Assembly (NCBI GenBank): GCA_025331445.1
Contig: JAIWNE010000021.1
Coordinates: 310,001-374,000, forward strand
Source of the DNA: Blakeslea trispora
Taxonomy: Eukaryota; Mucoromycota; Mucoromycetes; Mucorales; Choanephoraceae
Direction: 5' to 3'
Length of the DNA stretch: 64,000 nt
Part shown: piece after piece, positions 58,217-64,000 of the stretch
Layout of the letters: each line of letters begins with the position of its first letter
Numbering within the stretch: position 1 is the first letter of the stretch
The notes under the pieces: generated by a model
What the model saw: only the letters and a program-made list of their open reading frames with translations
Databases searched by the model: none
Told to the model about the DNA's origin: nothing
Program-made: the position numbers and the translations under genes

Positions 58217-61200
58217 TTAAATTGAAGCTAAAGTCTTTAATACATGAATGATCTGCTCTGGTGTATTGACGTGCCAATTAGCATGTGTCTTCTTTTCTGA
58301 AGGACCGACCGTGATAGAATAAAGATTAGAGTCAGGCTCTGTCCAGATGATGGGTGGGGATTTAGGGCTTGAAGGCGAAGAAACTCTCAAGGCAGAAGGA
58401 GAGCCAAGGTTTTTTTGCTGGTAATGAGCGGCACTGAGTGCACGGAACATATCTTCATCTGTCTTGTCGTCACCAGCACAAATCACCAGATTAGTATCTG
58501 GATTCTTGGATAAGATACGCTTCACTATTTCACCTTTATTGACAGACATGGGCCTAATTTCCAGATTCTTTTTACCCACCAAGATTTCAACTGGAAATTT
58601 GCTAACAATAGCATTCTCTAAATGGTTTTGACACTCTTTTGCTTGAAAGGCTCTAAATAGGAGATATTGAGATCAAGGCTTTCTTTCTCTTTATGAAAGT
58701 GTGAATCACTTACCCATATTCAGCATCAGCCAATCGATAGTGCCAAGTAATAGACGATTTCTTGTGTTCAACGAAACTACCTTGAGTTCTTTCTGTATAG
58801 TAATCGAATATCTCTGTTACATCAGCTTTCCAGCTCATATCCATGCCATCCACTATGCTTGTCCATTCAGTGGCTCCAATTGGCTTGACATAGCAACCAT
58901 GCTCTGCACTAAAACCGATGTTCTTGATATTGCCTAGCCATTCTTCTAGAACAACTTGGTCTCTACCTGACACAACCCATACACTGTTTTTAGGATCATT
59001 GCACAATGTCTGTAATGCCTTTAACATCTCAGCTGAGGGCTTTGCATCTGAAGGAACAGGTACAATAGGTGCCAAAGTACCCTGGTTAGAATAAAGACTT
59101 TGATGAGTATATTGATCTATTGAACACGAAAAGAAATAAGACTCACATCATAGTCAAAAAACATGACTCGTTTTTCGGCAGACTTGTAGTCTTCAACTAG
59201 CTTTTCAACGTCCAGATTAGGAGTAGCGTGCGATTGAAGATCTTGTTGTTGGCTAACACTAACAAGTTGCTTGATAAACGAGTGTGCCCAGAAATCGGCA
59301 GTATGACTTGTGACATGAAGATAGAGTTTCTATATAGAAATTGACTCATAAGTAAATGACAATAGGGTATGGCAAAACAAGAGCATGACTATATTTTAAT
59401 TTACCTCATGTCGTGTGATCTTTTCTTCTACAGGCATGGTCAATGCGTCATCTATTGACCGGGCCACGTCTGCATAGTCATAAGGATTAACCAAGATAGC
59501 GGCACCCAATGAACCTGCTGTACCCGCAAACTCGGACAAAATCAACTGTCCTGGTTCTGATTTACGATGCTGACATAATATGTATTCATAAGAAGTCGTG
59601 TTCATGCCGTCTCGACTACAAGTAATTAATGCAAGATCAGCCACAGATAACAAAGCATAGTATTCATCACGGTCAATATCTTGATGATAGTAATGTACTG
59701 GGAAGAATTCAATTGAACCGAATTGGCTGTTGATATGGCCTACTGCCTCTGAGATCTTAGACTCTAGCTTTGAGTGATCTCCAAAGGTAGGAGTGGCTAC
59801 TTGAATTAACACAACTTGGTTTCTCCATTCAGGATAGTTTGTCAAGAAAGCCTCAAAGGCATGAAGCTTTTGAAGAATACCCTTGGTACTGTCTAGTTTG
59901 TCTCGACCCACAATGATTTTTTTACCTGCATACATATCCCGAATCGCATCCATCTTTAGTTCAACCCCAGGTTGTCGAGAGAATTGAAGCACTCGATTGC
60001 AGTCTACGCCAATTGGGAAAGCGCCTACCGAGACCATAGTGCCCTTGTGATTGACACCGACCTGAGTGGTTTCACAACCGAGAACACGCGTACATGAAGA
60101 GATAAAGTGTCGAGCATAAGAATAGGTCTAATTATCAATAGTGTTTTTTTTTTAGTTTCTAGATCTTTCAAAAGATAGATTCGGTAACATCTTACCTGAA
60201 ATCCAACCATGTTTGCACCAAGCATGCCTTCTAAAATTTCGTTTCGGGCTAGAACACATCAAGGGGGGGGGTTAACTAAAGACCCTCTTTTTGTTTTTGT
60301 TATTGTTTCGTACTTACTTTGTAGGCAACGAAATATTTCAGAACTTGGAAAAGTGGCATGGATGAAAATCCCAATGGCAGCATCAGGAAGCTTCTCCCGA
60401 ATCATTTGAGGCACTAATAAGAGATGATAGTCGTTGATAAAAACTAGGGAAAGAGTGATAAGTACACAGCTAACAAGACAACAACAGGACAACTTACTGA
60501 TATCATTTGTTTGGTAATGATCAATGATGGTATCTGCAAATCGTTTGTTTACAGCAACATAATCGTCCCAAAAGCGCTTCTCAGCTCGGCTATCTCGAGT
60601 GGAAGATGTTTGTACCAAATAATGAAACACTGGCCAAAGCACTACCGAACAAGGTATCACAAAAAACGATTAGCATGACGAAACAATGATGGGCCGAAAA
60701 AATCACTCAATTTTTTTCTTTTCTTTACCTTCTTTACAATAACCTTCATAATGACCTTGAGATTCTTTTTCCAAAAAGATAGGTACAATATGCCCTGTTT
60801 CCCATAAGAGTGATTGGAGCTTGACTTTATCTTCTGTGGCAAGTGAATGAGGTGGGATCTTGTTACGAGTACCTTGTTCTCGGATAGGACCCGTCCAGCC
60901 GATATGAATCGTTTGATTGTCTTTACGAAGGCTTTGAAGACCAGCATAAAGTGCTTGATGACCTCTTCTTTCGACCACAGTCCAGTCAGCAGCATGGAAC
61001 TTCATTCGAAGTGTAACACCTCGTTTATGATGGCGAGCCAATTTTGAGATGGGAGCAGCAGCAACAGGATCATCTGTAGTTGATGCTACACCTTCTTCTA
61101 GGTTGCCATGATGAGGCGATTTAGGAGGTGAAGGCGGAGCTTGATCTTGTTTCAATTGATGCGAGCGTAAGATGTTGTATGGAATCTGATGTGTGACATT

Positions 61201-61281
61201 AATGATACGTCCCTGAATATCAGGTAATTGACCGGACAAAGGAAGGTAGTGAGCCACCTTTTCTGCTGTAAGGGATGACAT
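58217..61281 (-). CDS. TPS2: Trehalose-6-phosphate phosphatase (Tps2 type, GT20 plus HAD phosphatase)
   Basis: Second enzyme of trehalose synthesis, in the cytosolic synthase complex. Eight exons: 60729-61281, 60498-60641, 60318-60443, 60196-60248, 59405-60127, 59147-59329, 58714-59081 and 58217-58652, 861 aa. The GT20 domain (to about 560) has GWTGPI, VLWPVFHY, FINDYHLLLVP, FIHATFPSSEIFR, EILEGMLGANMVGFQ and VGRDKLDSTKGI. The phosphatase domain starts with the catalytic FFDYDGTLAP (Asp-x-Asp at about 592-594), then WVVSGRD and GDDKTDEDMF, so it should be an active phosphatase. The GRDKLD wording is that of Tps2, not Tps1. A disordered Pro/Ser insert lies in the GT20 N-terminal part (PPSPPKSPHH). 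Confidence 0.92.
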
Positions 61282-64000
61282 GAGTTTTTTTTTTTAAAAG
61301 GTTGACAACAAGAAAAAGAGAAAAAAAAAAAGAAAAGAAAGAAGGAAAAAAAAAAGACAAGATAAAGTGCACCTTTTCTATAAAAAAAAAAAGAAAACTG
61401 ACTCTATTGTCACGGGGTTTTCAGAAAAGGACTTTTGAACGCGAAGATACACTGAACGCGGATTGTTTATTTGGTGTGGTGTTTATGCAGCTGACTTGTA
61501 TTCTGGTCAACATTGATTAACATATGATTCTCTGTGGCCTTTATCACGTTTTATTACATTTTGAACATTAAAAGGACAATCTTTCTATATCAAACCCAAG
61601 ACTATTTCACTCCATCTGATCTGAGCACATTTAACGTATCCCCCCTGATTTTTTTTCCCTTTGTGGAGAAACTTGTGATCCTGCTAATCAGCAAAATCTG
61701 GAAAATCTGTAAACCTTTTTCTGTTCTGTACAACCTCATTTTCTTCTTCTTTGTAATCTCCATGTCATAAGATCTATAAAGAAAATAGCTTTGGTTTTAG
61801 GCGAGCAAAACAGATACTGCTGTTTTAACGGCACTTGGAAACCTTAAATTATTAACCAACATAATTGCATTGAACTGATCCGTGTCCGTTTCGATATTAC
61901 ATATTGGACCATGTAGTACAGAGGTAAATTCGACAATACTAAACTCATAAATAACTCATCTCATTAGCCTCAAGATGTAGTAAAAGGGGTTGTTGAGACT
62001 ATAGACTAGAGTCTGCTTTGTCAATAAAGGGGAAAAAAAAAGCGCAATTGCATGTTAAGATTGCCGTTTATGATAAAAGTCGATTCGCACTTGTTGCGTT
62101 TTGTTAAGAAAAAAAAAAGAGCGCGATCTACACGATATATGCATCCCGAATACCATCCTTAAAAACACAATGTGTTAAATGAAGACATGTTTATTCAAAA
62201 CAAAGGACAAGAGAGATACTAAAAGGGAGAAAGCATCTATTGTTACTTAAGATAATATCATTGACCTCATCGTAGTCCTATCACTCACAAAACATTGCAA
62301 TATGCTTACAAATGTACAGCAGGCGGTGCACTCTAAGAATGCGCTTTAATGAAGAAATAGAAACAAACTCATTATATCTTACTATCTATATTGATAGTGG
62401 AATTTCATACTGAGCTTATCAGGGTGGAGCCTATAGAGCGACAGTTTCCTCTAAGCTATATGTAGTAGTCTATCATGTCTTTAATCTAATGTTGAGAGTG
62501 TTGAAGAGCTATGAGTCCATCATAGCCATAGCCAATCAAAATGAGTTTTCTTATCTTTGTATGGGCCCAAATATGTTGCTTTACTTCTTCTTTTTTTTTA
62601 TTGATCTTTATCTTGTAATAAAATTAATACTTCATTTTTTATGTTAGATAGAGAAATAAGAGAACATTTTGAACACTGATACAACCAATATCTTGACTAG
62701 CAAAGTATGTTGAAGAAAACAATACTAACCCAACTTATTTGACTGTTAAGAAGTCAAATGTTGTCTCATTCTATACTATAGAAGGTACCTAAATATGTAC
62801 AAGATGGCTGTCAACAGTTACCTGAGTTGCAGCTACATTGGCCATATACTACCTGGGTAACTTCTATCAATAGAAAGAATGAATTGTTTCAAAGTGATGT
62901 ATGTTGCATCATTGTTATTGTCACCTGCAAGCTTGAGTCAACTATACAGCCAAAACCTAAAACTGCTTTCAATTCATTTGCAAGAAGATAAGGACCGAAA
63001 GATGAAGAGCTAAAGCATATACATTCCTGGGCTTCTTGTCTGTTCCTGCCAACACGATAAAACACAATAGTAAATATTTGTCTTCTTCTACCTGATTAGT
63101 CATTCTGTCGAGCAAGCTATGATCTTTAGCTATGAATGATTTACCTTCTTTTCTTTCTATTTTCACAAAGTAGACACCCACAAGTTCTTATTTAAAAATA
63201 CACACCATTATAGGAACGTTCAAAGACTATTTCCGAAAAATGATTGGAGCATTGATCAAAAGCATTTTGGTGCAAGTGTTGATGTTTCAGGTGCTTAAAA
63301 CCATTGTGCTTATCAGTTTGTTTTCTTTTGTGTTGAGCAACCGATTCACTTGATAATGAAAATACATGCTAGGCTTTTGTTGTTGCAAGTTTCTCGGTTA
63401 AAAAAATAATAAAGATGCTGCGCTAAGCATACAATCTTTTTTTTTAAACAACAAATTCACAATATAATTGCTATCACTGCATTACAACTGATGTAAAGCA
63501 ATGTGTAGGTGTTCAGCATTTACATAGACAAAAACTGATGATAAAAACTGACCATGTTATGCCATAGATAAAGCATTGTTTGGTCTCAGTTGCTAATTGC
63601 AAATCTTTTATTTCTTAATAGACACGTGTTGTACAAAACATTAACAACAATAGACTCTACATTCAAGACAGTAATTCTTTGACTAGTTCAAATATAGGCT
63701 TTGTACCTGAAGAAACTAAAAGGAATCCCTGAAAAAAAAAAAGAAAGAAAATGTCTGAAGCAAAAAGCAGAAACAGAGAGAATAATACAGGCTTTTCTAT
63801 TCAGATGTTTATAGCCTCATTGCTTGTATAGATCTATAGATCAAGAAAATACAAGTATTTCTTTCTAAGGTTAGCTGGGTTTGTTTGTACAGTTAAGAGA
63901 TCATCCTTTGCCCTGTGCCTTTTTTTCTTTTTTGGTTGGCTCAAGCCCTCATTTATTTCCCGCTAATTTCAATCTCAGACAATGTTCCTTTGTTATTTTT
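61282..64000. other. Spacer upstream of TPS2, no recognisable gene
   Basis: 2.7 kb. All open frames are short and without motifs. Close to TPS2 are A-rich runs (61317-61395) and a CCCCT pentamer at 61642 that could be a stress response element (weak). Further on there is an imperfect inverted repeat GTTACC/GGTAAC at about 62818-62862. A gene may continue beyond the window. Confidence 0.5.

Noticed and set aside
61642..61646. CCCCT as a stress response element for TPS2
   Set aside because: A single pentamer is expected by chance; mentioned only as a weak note.

Overview
The window is nuclear DNA from a filamentous fungus, most likely a mucoralean (Mucoromycota). Evidence: AT-rich spacers with long A and T runs; genes cut by many 50-90 base introns with GTAAGT-like donors and CTAAC/CTRAY branch sites; and a eukaryotic/fungal gene set (Spg1/Tem1, Mob2, Bck1-type MAPKKK, Bud4-like anillin, Tps2, Tom70, Coq9) plus an exostosin-type GT64 glycosyltransferase. 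Genus cannot be fixed by eye. Exon models were built by hand from splice sites and reading frame. Every complete model sums to a multiple of three, but none was checked against transcripts.

Layout: (1-4.6 kb) end of an unknown + gene, convergent with pantothenate kinase (-), then a long spacer. (4.6-15 kb) PAQR receptor (+), an orphan single-exon gene (-), ribosomal protein uS19 (+) and an S28 serine peptidase (-). Two identical 172-base inverted MITE copies at 6978 and 13227 flank the last three. (15-23 kb) OMS1-like methyltransferase, eIF4A, Spg1-type GTPase, orphan membrane protein and Mob2, all +. (25-34 kb) Bck1-like MAPKKK and an aldo-keto reductase (+), converging on aspartyl-tRNA synthetase and a coiled-coil protein (-). 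(34-46 kb) giant Bud4-like anillin, GT8/GT64 glycosyltransferase and TOM70 (+). (46-56.5 kb) eL18 (-), COQ9 (+), PAS-like protein (-), three-RRM protein (-) head-to-head with a PEHE-like protein (+), and an SLC35F6-like transporter (-). (58-61 kb) Tps2-type trehalose phosphatase (-), then 2.7 kb without a recognisable gene.

Biological themes: translation and mitochondrial housekeeping genes mixed with a loose group for septation, polarity and the cell wall (Spg1, Mob2, Bck1-like, anillin, GT64, Tps2). I see no physically co-regulated cluster. The most distinctive signals are the identical inverted MITE pair, tiny first exons holding little more than the start codon (uS19, eL18, eIF4A, the RRM gene), a Mob2 that keeps a zinc-ligand Cys pair, a GT8-GT64 fusion whose first domain has a degraded metal motif, and a microsatellite encoding 17 arginines in a coiled-coil protein.
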